This document shows positions 26,231-34,276 of a DNA stretch of 64,000 nt, in pieces. The position numbers were made by a program, and so were the translations under genes. The notes under the pieces were generated by a model. The model ran no database searches. It was given only the letters and a program-made list of their open reading frames with translations, and had not been told where the DNA came from. Source of the stretch: GWE2-42-39 sp942493345 (lineage in GTDB: Bacteria; Bacteroidota; Bacteroidia; Bacteroidales; Prolixibacteraceae). The number at the start of each line of letters is the position of its first letter. Position 1 is the first letter of the stretch. The stretch is from the NCBI GenBank assembly GCA_942493345.1, contig OW818695.1, positions 3,038,001 through 3,102,000 of the forward strand, in the 5' to 3' direction.

Positions 26231-26749
26231 ATGGAGAAACAAACTGAAAATACAAAATTCATTATTCAGCGGTTCGACAACTATATCGCAGGAGCCAATG
26301 TCAAGGGGAATTTTCTTCTTGCATTTAATACATTCTTGACAGGTGGAATTATTGCAAACTATTCAAAAATAAAAGAACTACTTGTTTGTGACATGGGTGT
26401 GCATTTATTGAATATTTCTCTTTGTCTGTTATTAGTTGCGAGTGTTATAACTTCAGTATTAGTCATAAAAGCAGTTTACCCATTTCTTAAATCTGGCAAC
26501 TCAAGTTTAGCCAAATATCACTCACATATTTTCTTTAATTCCGTATCAGAATTTGACAATGACAAAGCTTATTATGAGTCTCTATCAAAATTAACAGATA
26601 AGGACTTTGATCAAGATCTTGCGAATCAGGCTTTTCAGTTATCCAAAGGACTTAAAAAGAAATATTCCTATCTCGAAAAGGCGATGCGTCTTGTTTACTT
26701 TGAACTCTTTCTAATTTTAACAATACTAATCCTAATAATTGTATTTTAA
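26231..26749 (+). CDS. pycTM: Pycsar effector PycTM (membrane-disrupting, cyclic-nucleotide responsive)
   Basis: A 172-residue protein with predicted transmembrane helices at ~27-47, ~56-80 and ~153-172. The segment FDNYIAGANVKGNFLLAFNTFLTG and the cytosolic YHSHIFFNSVSEFDNDKAYYESL look like the Pycsar effector (DUF5706/PycTM) family. In described Pycsar systems a pyrimidine cyclase makes cCMP or cUMP on phage infection and the TM effector then impairs the inner membrane, causing abortive infection. The stop overlaps the start of the adjacent cyclase gene by one base (TAATG), so they form an obligate pair. AT-richer than its neighbours, in line with horizontal acquisition. Confidence 0.85.
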   Translation: MEKQTENTKFIIQRFDNYIAGANVKGNFLLAFNTFLTGGIIANYSKIKELLVCDMGVHLLNISLCLLLVASVITSVLVIKAVYPFLKSGNSSLAKYHSHIFFNSVSEFDNDKAYYESLSKLTDKDFDQDLANQAFQLSKGLKKKYSYLEKAMRLVYFELFLILTILILIIVF

Positions 26750-28056
26750 TGAGACTTTTTGATAACTACCTAAGTGGTCTTGATGACGTATTATCCCATA
26801 AGGTTAATGTAACACCATCAATTCTAAAAGAACAACGAAATTTTAGTGCAAATATCCAAAAGAGTTTGAATAGTAATGCATTTATTGGAAGCACAGAAGA
26901 CCTTCCAGCAGTTATTGAGGGTCCGAAAGTCTTGTTTAATTATGACAAAAAATTTATTGAAAACAACTTTGGGAAAAATCCTCATTCGTTTGATTTAACA
27001 ACCATTGGTCCTCACCCAGATTTTAGAGACTTGGATGAATCTAATTATATCAATCACCATTGTGTTTCAGTCTTTGTAGACATAAAAGGATCAACTCGAC
27101 TTATAGAAAAATATTCATTGCTTGAAGTTAGACTTATTAAAGATTCACTTCTAACCTTGGCAATTCAAGTTGCGAACCAATTTGGGGGACACGTTCACCG
27201 ATTGCAAGGCGATGGTATATTTCTTCAGTTTGTAAGAAGGAATCAAAACCAGAATGATGCTATAATTAATGCCTTAAATGCGACTTCGATTCTCACGCAG
27301 TTTGTAACAAAAGACCTAGCGGATATAATGAAGCAATACAGCATCCGTCCTCTACAAATTAGAGTTGGTATAGATTTTGGCAAAAATGAGGAGGTTCTTT
27401 GGTCATATTATGGCATCCCTGGTTGTAATGAACTCACAACAACAAGTTTACACACGGATATGGCAGCTAAATTACAATCTAAAGCATATCAAAACACAAT
27501 TCTTATAGGTGGTAATGTAAAGGACACTTTAGACTTAAAATCCGATTTCTACAGTTATTACGAGAGCGATGTTAGTAAGGAAAAAGTTTACTATATATCA
27601 AACCAGTTTACCTATCCTTTCTTTGTATTTAACTGGAAGGAATATTTATTGTCTTTGCCTTTTATTGGAAAAAATTCAGATGGAACAACGCTAGATGTTA
27701 TTGAAAAGTCATTAACATTAGAATGCTATATATCAAATCCAGATGGTTCTAATAAGGAAAGGTATTATCCAAACTCTAAATCAATTCCCAAGAATAAGAC
27801 AATATTTTATCACTTAAAAAGGGGTAATTCCCCATATATAAAACAACCTTATGAAAAAATTGAATGGCAGGCATTTAATTCTGGAAAGGAAGCGGCAGAC
27901 GCTCAAATGTTGAAGCATGATTTTAGTAAAATCAATCACGATAAAACAATTTGTGAAACGCATGCAGGTTATCTTGGACACCATTATGTGGAATGTAGAA
28001 TAATTAGAGAACATAATGCCAATGAAAGGGTAACATTTCCAATTTTCGTGCAGTGA
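26749..28056 (+). CDS. pycC: Pycsar nucleotide cyclase PycC with C-terminal sensor domain
   Basis: A 435-residue class III nucleotide cyclase. The catalytic domain (~105-290) has VFVDIKGSTRLIEKYS, with metal-binding D111, and HRLQGDGIFLQF, with the second metal Asp D155. The helix TDMAAKLQ aligns with the usual N/R-containing segment. The C-terminal ~110 residues (CYISNPDG..., YEKIEWQAFNSGKEAAD, HYVECRII) resemble the AGS-C (adenylyl/guanylyl and SMODS C-terminal sensor) domain common in defence cyclases. Together with the PycTM gene it forms a Pycsar module. Whether it makes cCMP or cUMP cannot be read from the sequence. Confidence 0.87.
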   Translation: MRLFDNYLSGLDDVLSHKVNVTPSILKEQRNFSANIQKSLNSNAFIGSTEDLPAVIEGPKVLFNYDKKFIENNFGKNPHSFDLTTIGPHPDFRDLDESNYINHHCVSVFVDIKGSTRLIEKYSLLEVRLIKDSLLTLAIQVANQFGGHVHRLQGDGIFLQFVRRNQNQNDAIINALNATSILTQFVTKDLADIMKQYSIRPLQIRVGIDFGKNEEVLWSYYGIPGCNELTTTSLHTDMAAKLQSKAYQNTILIGGNVKDTLDLKSDFYSYYESDVSKEKVYYISNQFTYPFFVFNWKEYLLSLPFIGKNSDGTTLDVIEKSLTLECYISNPDGSNKERYYPNSKSIPKNKTIFYHLKRGNSPYIKQPYEKIEWQAFNSGKEAADAQMLKHDFSKINHDKTICETHAGYLGHHYVECRIIREHNANERVTFPIFVQ

Positions 28057-28069
28057 CTTCAGAACGCCA

Positions 28070-28198
28070 GCCGCCAACTTCAGCTACCCGTCCGGCAGCA
28101 GTGGTTTTCGGTGGGCATCTTTCCGCTCAAGCTGCTTTTCGGCTTGACAGGAAATCGCCCGCAATCCGCCCCTGCGTGTAGCTTCCTACGTTGGTGGC
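28070..28198 (+). other. attC-like 129-base imperfect hairpin ending the Pycsar cassette
   Basis: One long imperfect palindrome with bulges. The pairs are gccgccaac (28070-28078) with gttggtggc (28190-28198), agctac (28082) with gtagct (28178), gcag (28098) with ctgc (28172), gggc (28113) with gccc (28157), tttcc (28120) with ggaaa (28150), and tcaagc (28127) with gcttga (28142) around a 9-base loop. Size, architecture and interrupted pairing match large integron attC sites. The right arm differs by one base from the perfect complement, as expected if that end belongs to the next cassette. Core boxes deviate from RYYYAAC/GTTRRRY, so an unconventional integrase or other structure-specific recombinase is possible. 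Confidence 0.55.
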
Positions 28199-28299
28199 CA
28201 ATTGTAGTCGCGTTGTGAAATGTTGTTCGGGTTTGATAAAAAGTTGTTTATTGCTGTCTGTTGACATTCATTGTAAAGACACACTTAACTTGAAAAAAA

Positions 28300-28575
28300 A
28301 TGGAAAAATTAATGACTAATAGAAATTTAACAATTATAAACTTTGTGATTATAGCGTACTTCTGTCTGATTTACGTACTTAATTTTTATAAAATAGATTT
28401 TATTTTAATCGGTGTGTTTAGAGAAATGTTTACAATTCCATTTCTTCTTGCCCAAATTGTATTTTTGGTGCTTGGAATAATACATTTAATAAAACATAAA
28501 ACACATTTTTTAACACTCATTAGTATTATTGGATTGGCGATCAATGCAATTTATACAATTGGATCGTTCTTTTAA
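28300..28575 (+). CDS. Small three-helix membrane protein, unknown function
   Basis: A 91-residue hydrophobic protein with three predicted transmembrane helices (~10-27, ~34-60 and ~68-90). It matches no family I recognise. It starts about 100 bases after the right end of the attC-like hairpin, so it could be the cargo of a second cassette whose own attC has been lost or replaced by the palindromic element at 28605. Low GC resembles the Pycsar genes rather than the core genome. Might be a defence or toxin-immunity cargo, but there is no direct evidence. Confidence 0.5.
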   Translation: MEKLMTNRNLTIINFVIIAYFCLIYVLNFYKIDFILIGVFREMFTIPFLLAQIVFLVLGIIHLIKHKTHFLTLISIIGLAINAIYTIGSFF

Positions 28576-28604
28576 AAATAGAATTGATTAGGTTTTCTGG
28601 GTCA

Positions 28605-29002
28605 GGGCAAACGCATCTAATTTTTTTATTTCCCCAGTATGCAGGGCTACACTTTATACCTATCATTTTGAAACTGAAATGATGATATTTAGACAAACCA
28701 ACGGCCTGAAAGGCCAGTTTATTTTAGCCCAGGGCAAACGGAGTGACGCCCTGGGTAGGAAAATGGGCGTTAAAATCGTCCGCGCTATAACATATTTTGA
28801 AAGGTTGTCGTTCCTTCGGACGAAGAGGTATGCATCCAAATTTCGTCCGAAAGAAGATTTTTGCCTTTGTTATTGTTTCCGCGCGGACGGTTTTTCTATT
28901 ATTCCTTTTACCCCAGACGTTGTCTGGGGCTAGAATAAGCTGGCCTTTCAGGCCGAAGAATAATGAGTTATGCAATACTTGCATTTTAGATGCGTTTGTC
29001 CT
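28605..29002. repeat. ~400-bp imperfect palindromic repeat element
   Basis: The ends gggcaaacgcatctaa (28607-28622) and ttagatgcgtttgtcc (28986-29001) are inverted repeats with one mismatch. Inside, cggcctgaaaggccag (from 28702) mirrors ctggcctttcaggccg (to ~28954). Then gcccagggc...gccctgggt mirrors accccagacgttgtctggggc, and cttcggacgaa mirrors ttcgtccgaaag at the centre near 28835. The two ~200-base arms could form one giant cruciform. It resembles non-coding REP/MITE-like repeats of Bacteroidota and has no transposase. An open frame on the minus strand through it is an artefact. Confidence 0.75.
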
Positions 29003-29233
29003 GTTTTCTGGGTTTGACAAATTAGAGAAACCTAGCAGCGACAGTGACAGTTTTGAGGATTTTAGAAATATAGACGGAGATGGAAAGCAGGGAAAATAAA
29101 CAGTATTCGATCGACACTTTTGTGCTTTGACAGAACGGACTTTTCCGTTCGACTGGGACTGAAGTGGCGAAGCGTCTCCGACACTAAACAAAAACAATGA
29201 AAAAATTAAGGAAAAATGAATAACTCGGACATA

Positions 29234-29480
29234 ATCGAGTAGACGGCTCCGCCAGTAGTTAGCTGACGGAGTGCGCCTCTCACACCACTGTACGTACGGT
29301 TCTCGTATACAGCGGTTCATTAAGACGTAAGGCAACTTTCCCGTAATACGATAGCATAGCTTCATAACCTCTTTTCGTAACCGTTCCAAGGTAATAGTAG
29401 TTATCAAAATCGAACCTCTACTTTCCCTCGTTACCGCTATGCTCAAACGAGGTGTAGAACGCCCCTGCCCGTACTTGCAA
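29234..29480 (-). mobile_element. Group II intron 3'-end remnant (domains V and VI)
   Basis: Read on the minus strand, 29284-29316 folds as a domain V hairpin: accgctgtatac, gaga-containing loop, then gtacgtacagtggt. It is followed by gtgagagg, a common sequence after domain V. Domain VI follows as ctccgtcag/ctggcggag (29247-29271), and the fragment ends in tctactcgat at 29234, an AY 3' terminus. Upstream ~160 bases resemble the tail of an intron between the reverse-transcriptase ORF and domain V, but no RT gene or 5' GTGYG end is present. The remnant starts just past a terminator hairpin. Confidence 0.7.
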
Positions 29481-29487
29481 AACATAA

Positions 29488-29520
29488 AAAGGCCGTCTCA
29501 TTTTTTATTTTGAGACGGCC
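29488..29520 (-). terminator. Intrinsic terminator of the small barrel gene
   Basis: ggccgtctca and tgagacggcc form a perfect 10-bp stem with an A/T loop. On the minus strand it is followed by tttttatg. It lies 28 bases beyond the stop of the gene at 29549-30088 and shares its stem core with the terminator at 12193. Confidence 0.85.
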
Positions 29521-29548
29521 TCATTGTGTCAATTATATATCTGACTGA

Positions 29549-30088
29549 TTAGAATTTGTATGCTATACCAATGTTTGCATACGAAATGGAATAACCAACT
29601 TCAACGTATGCGCCAAAATTTTCGCTAAACTCATAACGGGCGCCTACAAGACCACCAAAGACAAGACCGCCTGCTGATGGTGAAGCAACAGAACCGGCAT
29701 TCGGTCCATCGTATTTCGTACTGGCCACGTTATACCCTAAAACCAAACCACCGTACGTATCCAATTTATTGATGAGCGGATAGTGAACTAAGCCTCGCGC
29801 AGCAACAACGATGTTGGTGTATTTCCATGAGTAACTAATTAAAGGACTGGCAAAGTCTTCTTTGTAACCATAGTAGCCCAAATTTCCGCCAAGACCTAAA
29901 ACAAGGCCATCAACACCCAAGAAGTCGTCTTTAACGCCTTTTTCATACGATACTTCGACAGGGGTTCCGTTGCCGTTTAACCCAACACCCAATTTAAATA
30001 ATTGAGTTCCTTTTTCAAACATTTCCTGTGCATTTGAACTCACAGAGAAGAATGCGATAGCTGCAATAATCAATGTTAATTTTCTCAT
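29549..30088 (-). CDS. Small outer-membrane beta-barrel protein
   Basis: A 179-residue protein with a signal peptide (RKLTLIIAAIAFFSVSSNAQ) and a mature region of about eight amphipathic strands rich in Gly/Tyr, ending in SYANIGIAYKF with terminal Phe. This is the layout of OmpW/OmpX-like or PF13568-type outer-membrane barrels common in Bacteroidota. It is a single gene with its own terminator. The specific function cannot be assigned. Confidence 0.75.
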   Translation of the reverse strand: MRKLTLIIAAIAFFSVSSNAQEMFEKGTQLFKLGVGLNGNGTPVEVSYEKGVKDDFLGVDGLVLGLGGNLGYYGYKEDFASPLISYSWKYTNIVVAARGLVHYPLINKLDTYGGLVLGYNVASTKYDGPNAGSVASPSAGGLVFGGLVGARYEFSENFGAYVEVGYSISYANIGIAYKF

Positions 30089-30268
30089 AGTCTTTTATTA
30101 ATTTATAAATTTTACTATTCTGTTCTTTCCGGAAACTATATTCCGGTAAAACGGAGTCAATGAATTTTGAAATCAGAAATTTTATATAGCAAAGCTATGC
30201 ACCTTGGGAGAAAAAAGACAAAAATGCAAGGAGACAAAAAGTGGACAATTGAAAAAACAAATTCACTT

Positions 30269-32134
30269 TTATTCGAATACAGGATATCCGCCATTAGAGC
30301 CGTCAATCTTCCATTTGTGGTAGTTACGGTCGCTCCGCTGTTCGGCCAGTTCATTCAGCGCCTGCAGCAGTGAACCTTCGTACGCTTTTCGCTTTCCGGG
30401 GCCATCATCACTCCATGCCAAAACGTTAGCCGTGGGGTTCTCAAAAAAGTAGGTTGCTCCCAGATGGAAATCTTCGACCATCTTACTCCCATTCTTTTTA
30501 TAATAATACGATCCTTTTCCGTAGGTAATATCGCTGTTGATACCGCCAGGTTGTGGCTGTTTAAGCCAGAATATATTCATTACTGCTGACTTATGGCTTT
30601 CATCTTCGCCCCAGAGAATATCTGCCAGTCCGATAACGCCACCCACCACGTTTGTTCCGGTGCCTTTGATGCTCAGCGCACCAATGTTGTAACAGTTCTG
30701 GGCATACACCGAACCACCGCCAATACCACCGGCATTAAGGGTGGTGCCTGTTCCGGAAACGCCATTGATACTACCGGTATTGTAGCTGTTAATTACCATG
30801 CGGCCAAATCCGGCAATGCCGCCCACATGGAGGGCATCCACTTTTTCGGTTGACGAAACGGTAATTGAACCGGTATTCCAGGTGTTGATGTATCCGCAAA
30901 CACCACCAAACGGATAGGAGTTGTTGTGAAATCCGGGTTTGTCGCCGGGCTCACCGCCACCAATGCCGCCCACAGCTATTTTTTTGCCGGTTTTCAGGAC
31001 TACATCAATGTTTCCGCTGTTGTATATTTTACCCGGTTCGATGTATTGCATCGGTCTCGACATTGGTGGATTCGTAGTATTTCCGGCACCCACCACACCA
31101 CCGATACAAGCCGATTTAATGTCGCCCGTAGCAGAAATGTTCAGTTTACCGGTGTTATAAATGTCGGTACATTCGCATCGGTAACCCACACTGGCAAGCA
31201 CCCCGCCAATTTGCATTTCGTTGCCTGAAGCTTTAACGGTAATGGTTCCGGTATTGTAGCAACCGAATATTCCACCGTGTTTCAGGTTTGGGGCAAAAGC
31301 AGCGCCTGCTTCGGCACAAACACCGCCAATTTGCAGGTTGCCGGGCCTTATAATCGACTGATTGTTTTTGGCCTTTACATCAACAATGTTTCCCTCAACC
31401 GTGATGGTTCCACCGAAATGCGAATTACTCATGGTGTATTTACATATCGCCGCTAATCCTCCCACAATGGCCTCGCCGCTTCCTTTCACCGTAATTGTTG
31501 CTTCGCTCGAACATCCTTCCATCACATTGGGTTCAACAGCAATGGCAGCCGCGTAAACCGTAAGTAGAATTTTAAAATTCTTATACATGTAAAATTCGCG
31601 GTTGTAGGTGATCGTTGACCCCTTGCCAATCGTGAGATTCTTAACTTGCTCAACACCCTGAAAAAGAGCAAGCATCATTTCGGCAGTACCTTCCATATCA
31701 TCGATAATCGGCTCGGTTTTTTTGTCGCTGATGCGCAGGTTGGTAATTACATGGCCGCCACCGTCAAAATTTATCCAGGTATCGGGTATTGGGATAAACT
31801 CGTACAAGGCGCCATTCATATCCAAATCGGCGGTGAGTTTTACGAAGTTGTCCTTAAATGCAGGCCGGAGTCCTTTTAATCCGTTCTTAATACCAAACCC
31901 TTCCATATCCCCCATCATGGCAAGTTTGTAAAGATACGCCAGCTTCCCGGCGGTATCGATGATAAACGGATTGCTCTCGCTGTTGGGCTGCGATGGATCG
32001 AGCGATTTGAACGGATAAGCCTTGCCATCCCATTTCTTCCCGTCAACAGCATGGGCTGGTGATAAACAGAAAAGAAACAAGACAAAAAAAACATTCAGAA
32101 ATAGTAATGCGGGGCGTAGATTTTTAATTTTCAT
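30269..32134 (-). CDS. Secreted GLUG-like repeat protein (probable beta-helix)
   Basis: A 621-residue protein with signal peptide (LLFLNVFFVLFLFCLSPAHA). The N-terminal part (FIIDTAGKLAYLYKLAMMG, FVKLTADLDMNG, FDGGGHVITNL) is the usual entry into GLUG-type surface proteins. Repeats then follow of the form YNTG-x-(I/L)-x-V/I-x3-G-x5-GGI/VxG (for example CYNTGTITVKASG, IYNTGKLNISATG, SYNTGSINGVSG), consistent with a right-handed beta-helix. It has no sorting domain that I can see. Similar proteins are surface adhesins or IgA-peptidase-like; the role here is unknown. Similar repeat words flank the gene (30186 and 32376). Confidence 0.72.
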   Translation of the reverse strand: MKIKNLRPALLFLNVFFVLFLFCLSPAHAVDGKKWDGKAYPFKSLDPSQPNSESNPFIIDTAGKLAYLYKLAMMGDMEGFGIKNGLKGLRPAFKDNFVKLTADLDMNGALYEFIPIPDTWINFDGGGHVITNLRISDKKTEPIIDDMEGTAEMMLALFQGVEQVKNLTIGKGSTITYNREFYMYKNFKILLTVYAAAIAVEPNVMEGCSSEATITVKGSGEAIVGGLAAICKYTMSNSHFGGTITVEGNIVDVKAKNNQSIIRPGNLQIGGVCAEAGAAFAPNLKHGGIFGCYNTGTITVKASGNEMQIGGVLASVGYRCECTDIYNTGKLNISATGDIKSACIGGVVGAGNTTNPPMSRPMQYIEPGKIYNSGNIDVVLKTGKKIAVGGIGGGEPGDKPGFHNNSYPFGGVCGYINTWNTGSITVSSTEKVDALHVGGIAGFGRMVINSYNTGSINGVSGTGTTLNAGGIGGGSVYAQNCYNIGALSIKGTGTNVVGGVIGLADILWGEDESHKSAVMNIFWLKQPQPGGINSDITYGKGSYYYKKNGSKMVEDFHLGATYFFENPTANVLAWSDDGPGKRKAYEGSLLQALNELAEQRSDRNYHKWKIDGSNGGYPVFE

Positions 32135-32500
32135 GTGAGAATAATTTGTTTTTTAATGGTGAAATGGAATAGCCATGATTGAAAGTTCATTCTCATCTCC
32201 AGTTGGCGTTTGCCAAATCATGGCTATTTCATGTGTTTCATTTTTCAATTTGCTTTTCTATAATTTTTGTATTGATGCCAGTTTTTCAAATGAGTTTCCA
32301 ACGAATGGAATGAACCTGCGAAATCAACAAAGCGAATAGCCATAAATAATCATTGCGGCACACGTCCATTCATTTTTAGCAAAGCTAAAAACCTTTCAAA
32401 ATTAGAAGTGAAATGCCAGTAGACAAAAAGTAGACAACTGAAAAAAATAACTTCAAAATATAAACAACGAATAGTAGAAACTTAACCCCGGGATGACATT
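32135..32500. other. Intergenic region with inverted and dispersed repeats
   Basis: aatagccatgatt (32168-32180) and aatcatggctatt (32216-32228) form a perfect 13-bp inverted repeat with a 35-base spacer. Farther on, tagcaaagcta (~32376) and gacaaaaagtagacaactga (~32417) match, with few changes, the block at 30186-30260 on the other side of the GLUG-like gene. No gene seen. Confidence 0.6.
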
Positions 32501-34276
32501 CTAAATGTTTTGCAAAAAAGCAACCAAATTTGTTTCTCTGACGATTCCTAATTTTTGTCGTAATCGCAGACGTGCTTTTTTTAGTGCATCATCCGACTGA
32601 AACGTAATTTGGGCAATGTCCTTATTACTCATATTAAGTTTTAAAAAGGCACAAATTTTTCGCTCATTCGCTGTAAGGTTTGGAAACTGTGCGTTTAGCT
32701 TTTCGTGAAATGAACGATGTGTTTTTTCAAATAAAATCTCAAATTCATCCCAGTTCGAATTATACGAAATTCGTTTATTATCGGAGATAAGCGCCTTGAT
32801 TTTTTGTTTGCCTTCCGGGTTCGTGTCTTTTTCTATTTCCATTAACCGCTCAATGGTTTGGGCATCACATTCCGAGTTTTGAATTAATTTCAAGGTTGCA
32901 GCGGTCATCGATTTTTGATTCAGTTCGAGCTCCCTGTTTATTCGTTCTATTTCGTTGGTCAACAATTGTGCTTTGGCTGCTTCACTTTCCTGAAGTGCAA
33001 TTTCTGCATTTTTACGTTCGGTAATATCTCTGATATTTGCCACTACCGATTTAATTGCCGGATGATCAAGGAAGTTCTGTGTCACAGCTTCAAACCACAC
33101 ATAACCCTTTTCTTTGTGTTTATGCCTGTATTGAATGCAATCTGCAATGTCTTTGTTTGCTAGAACTCTATTCCAGTGCTGCCGGACAATTTCTAAATCA
33201 TCAGGAAAGATAACATCTTCAACCGAGCCTAACAAGTTTTCAACGTCATATCCTGTAAGGTTTTTCGCCACATCGCTGATGAAAAATTGTTCTCCCTTCC
33301 CATTTGCCAAAACAAGAATATCATTTGAATTTTTAATCAGAAGTTTTAATTTTTCCTCATTCTCTTCAACCATCTTTTTTGTCTCAACAAGCGCTTCGTT
33401 TGTTGTCGTCAATTCTTCGTTTACAACCAGATACTCTTCGTTTAATTCTTCTATCTCGTGTTTCTGCCTGGCAAGAATAAGGTTGGTTTTTTGTTTAATT
33501 CGCAACGATCTAAATACATAAACCGCAAACAATGACACCAATACAAAGCCTGCAATAAGCGAAAACATAATAGCAGACTGCACTGCATCTTTCTTTTGTT
33601 GCTCTAATTCAATAGCTTGTATCTCTTTTTGGTATTTGTAGGTATATTCAAGTTCCGCCAGCTTCTTGAGATTTTTTTCATTAAGAATACGGTCATTTAG
33701 TTCTTTGTATTTTTTGTAATGTTGGTATGCATTCTTAGAATCATTGGTAGCAGAATATATCTCTGACAACTGATGATGTATGTCCTTTTGGTTAGCCAAT
33801 AGTTTTAACTCATCTGCAAGTTCTAAGCTCTTATGACTGTATTTTAATGCTTTTACATACTCTTTTTGAAGAAGATATATGCTACTTATCTTGCTATATG
33901 TCTCACAAATTGTTTGTTTCCTTTTTAATACTTCTGATATTTTTAATGCTTTTAAAAAATAATCCAAGGCCAGCTTATCTGATTTGTTGTAAAAAAGCAA
34001 TGTTCCAATTAAACAGAAACTTTCAGCCTTCCCTTTTTTGAAATTTAATTTGTCTGACAATTCGACTGCCTTATTTGCATAATCAAGCGCTTTATCGGCA
34101 TCGTTTTTATATACACTTCGGACGATTTCATTGAGTAAATTTACCCGAACCGTGTCTTCTGCCCGATGGATTTTCAAGAGATTTTCGAGACTATCCACTT
34201 TTGCCGTCTGACCCGAAGTCGTATCAACAATAAAAATGGATAAAAACAAAAACAATATCTGTATATGCTTATTCAT
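32501..34276 (-). CDS. TPR-PAS-LuxR-type HTH signalling protein
   Basis: A 591-residue protein with a signal sequence (KHIQILFLFLSIFIVDTTSG) and four to five TPR units (~45-200, for example ALDYFLKALKISEVLKR, ALKYSHKSLELADELK). A transmembrane helix at ~228-250 is followed by a coiled coil, and a PAS domain spans ~300-420 (LVLANGKGEQFFISDVAKNL and RDITERKNAE). A second coiled coil leads to a LuxR/GerE-like HTH at ~525-591 (LTANERKICAFLKLNMSNKDIAQI, DDALKKARLRLRQKLG). This periplasmic TPR plus cytosolic DNA-binding design is typical of Bacteroidota one-component regulators. Targets unknown. Confidence 0.83.
   Translation of the reverse strand: MNKHIQILFLFLSIFIVDTTSGQTAKVDSLENLLKIHRAEDTVRVNLLNEIVRSVYKNDADKALDYANKAVELSDKLNFKKGKAESFCLIGTLLFYNKSDKLALDYFLKALKISEVLKRKQTICETYSKISSIYLLQKEYVKALKYSHKSLELADELKLLANQKDIHHQLSEIYSATNDSKNAYQHYKKYKELNDRILNEKNLKKLAELEYTYKYQKEIQAIELEQQKKDAVQSAIMFSLIAGFVLVSLFAVYVFRSLRIKQKTNLILARQKHEIEELNEEYLVVNEELTTTNEALVETKKMVEENEEKLKLLIKNSNDILVLANGKGEQFFISDVAKNLTGYDVENLLGSVEDVIFPDDLEIVRQHWNRVLANKDIADCIQYRHKHKEKGYVWFEAVTQNFLDHPAIKSVVANIRDITERKNAEIALQESEAAKAQLLTNEIERINRELELNQKSMTAATLKLIQNSECDAQTIERLMEIEKDTNPEGKQKIKALISDNKRISYNSNWDEFEILFEKTHRSFHEKLNAQFPNLTANERKICAFLKLNMSNKDIAQITFQSDDALKKARLRLRQKLGIVRETNLVAFLQNI

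Noticed and set aside
28070..28198. A canonical integron attC site
   Set aside because: Architecture and complementarity fit, but the core does not match RYYYAAC/GTTRRRY and no integrase is visible, so only attC-like is claimed.
28724..29485. A 253-codon open frame on the minus strand
   Set aside because: It runs through the palindromic element and the group II intron remnant; its apparent protein is a translation of repeat and ribozyme sequence.
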